Source of the DNA: an uncultured Alphaproteobacteria bacterium
Lineage (GTDB): Bacteria; Pseudomonadota; Alphaproteobacteria; Puniceispirillales; Puniceispirillaceae
Assembly: GCA_913031555.1 (NCBI GenBank)
Contig: CAJWDO010000064.1
Coordinates: 1 to 8,111 of the forward strand
Direction of reading: 5' to 3'
Length of the DNA: 8,111 nucleotides
The position numbers and the translations under genes were made by a program. Below, one piece after another: positions 8,030 through 8,111 of this stretch. The stretch's first letter is position 1; every line of letters starts with the position of its first letter. The notes below the pieces were generated by a model. It ran no database searches and was not told the DNA's origin. It worked only from the letters and a program-made list of their open reading frames with translations.

Positions 8030-8111
8030 TCAGGCGCGATGATACGGATGACCGGCGAGGATCATATTGGCGCGGTAGAGCTGTTCGGTCAGCATGGCGC
8101 GGAACAGCATG
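8030..8111 (-). CDS. rlmH: 23S rRNA (pseudouridine1915-N3)-methyltransferase, C-terminal end only
   Basis: Reading the minus strand inward from the window edge gives a tail containing TEQLYRA and ending AGHPYHRA before a TGA at 8032-8030. The C-terminal pattern L-x-EQLYRA followed by I-x3-HPYHR is diagnostic of RlmH (SPOUT superfamily), which methylates pseudouridine 1915 in helix 69 of 23S rRNA. Only about 26 codons are in the window; the SAM-binding knot lies outside. Placement directly upstream of gpmI and ctpA on the same strand fits a known alphaproteobacterial neighbourhood, which adds support. Confidence 0.9.
   Translation of the reverse strand, partial: MLFRAMLTEQLYRANMILAGHPYHRA

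Overview
The window comes from a bacterial chromosome, most likely an alphaproteobacterium. Three things point there: the F1 ATP synthase genes run atpH-A-G-D-C with no F0 genes between them; the proteins carry alphaproteobacterial hallmarks (AtpA begins MDIRAAEISAILKEQI, AtpG begins MPSLKDLKTRINSVKSTQKI); and a cell-envelope/RNA block (rlmH, gpmI, ctpA, rppH) lies alongside. Genus cannot be assigned from sequence reading alone. Every gene looks intact and vertically inherited. There are no tRNAs, rRNAs, insertion sequences, CRISPR arrays or phage genes.

Left half, plus strand (1-4349): the last 11 codons of atpH (delta) overlap atpA (alpha) by one base, followed by atpG (gamma), atpD (beta) and atpC (epsilon). 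Together they encode the soluble catalytic F1 sector. All gaps are 30-64 bases, as expected of one operon. It closes with a strong intrinsic terminator (4376-4401) whose 3' arm and T-tract are the first unit of a four-copy, exactly 16-bp tandem repeat (4387-4450).

Right half, minus strand (8111 down to 4464), convergent with the atp operon: the C-terminal end of rlmH (23S rRNA methyltransferase), gpmI (cofactor-independent phosphoglycerate mutase), ctpA (periplasmic S41 C-terminal processing protease with an unusual Asp/Asn-rich tail insert), and rppH (Nudix RNA pyrophosphohydrolase) joined to ctpA by an ATGA overlap. Related genomes often have a murein hydrolase activator gene (EnvC/M23 type) between gpmI and ctpA; here the slot is only 92 bases and contains a possible ctpA promoter.

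The window is mostly conserved core housekeeping sequence. I found no convincing new biological system. The points worth a second look are modest: the repeat fused to the terminator, a short epsilon subunit, the acidic CtpA insert, and the compacted gpmI-ctpA-rppH arrangement.
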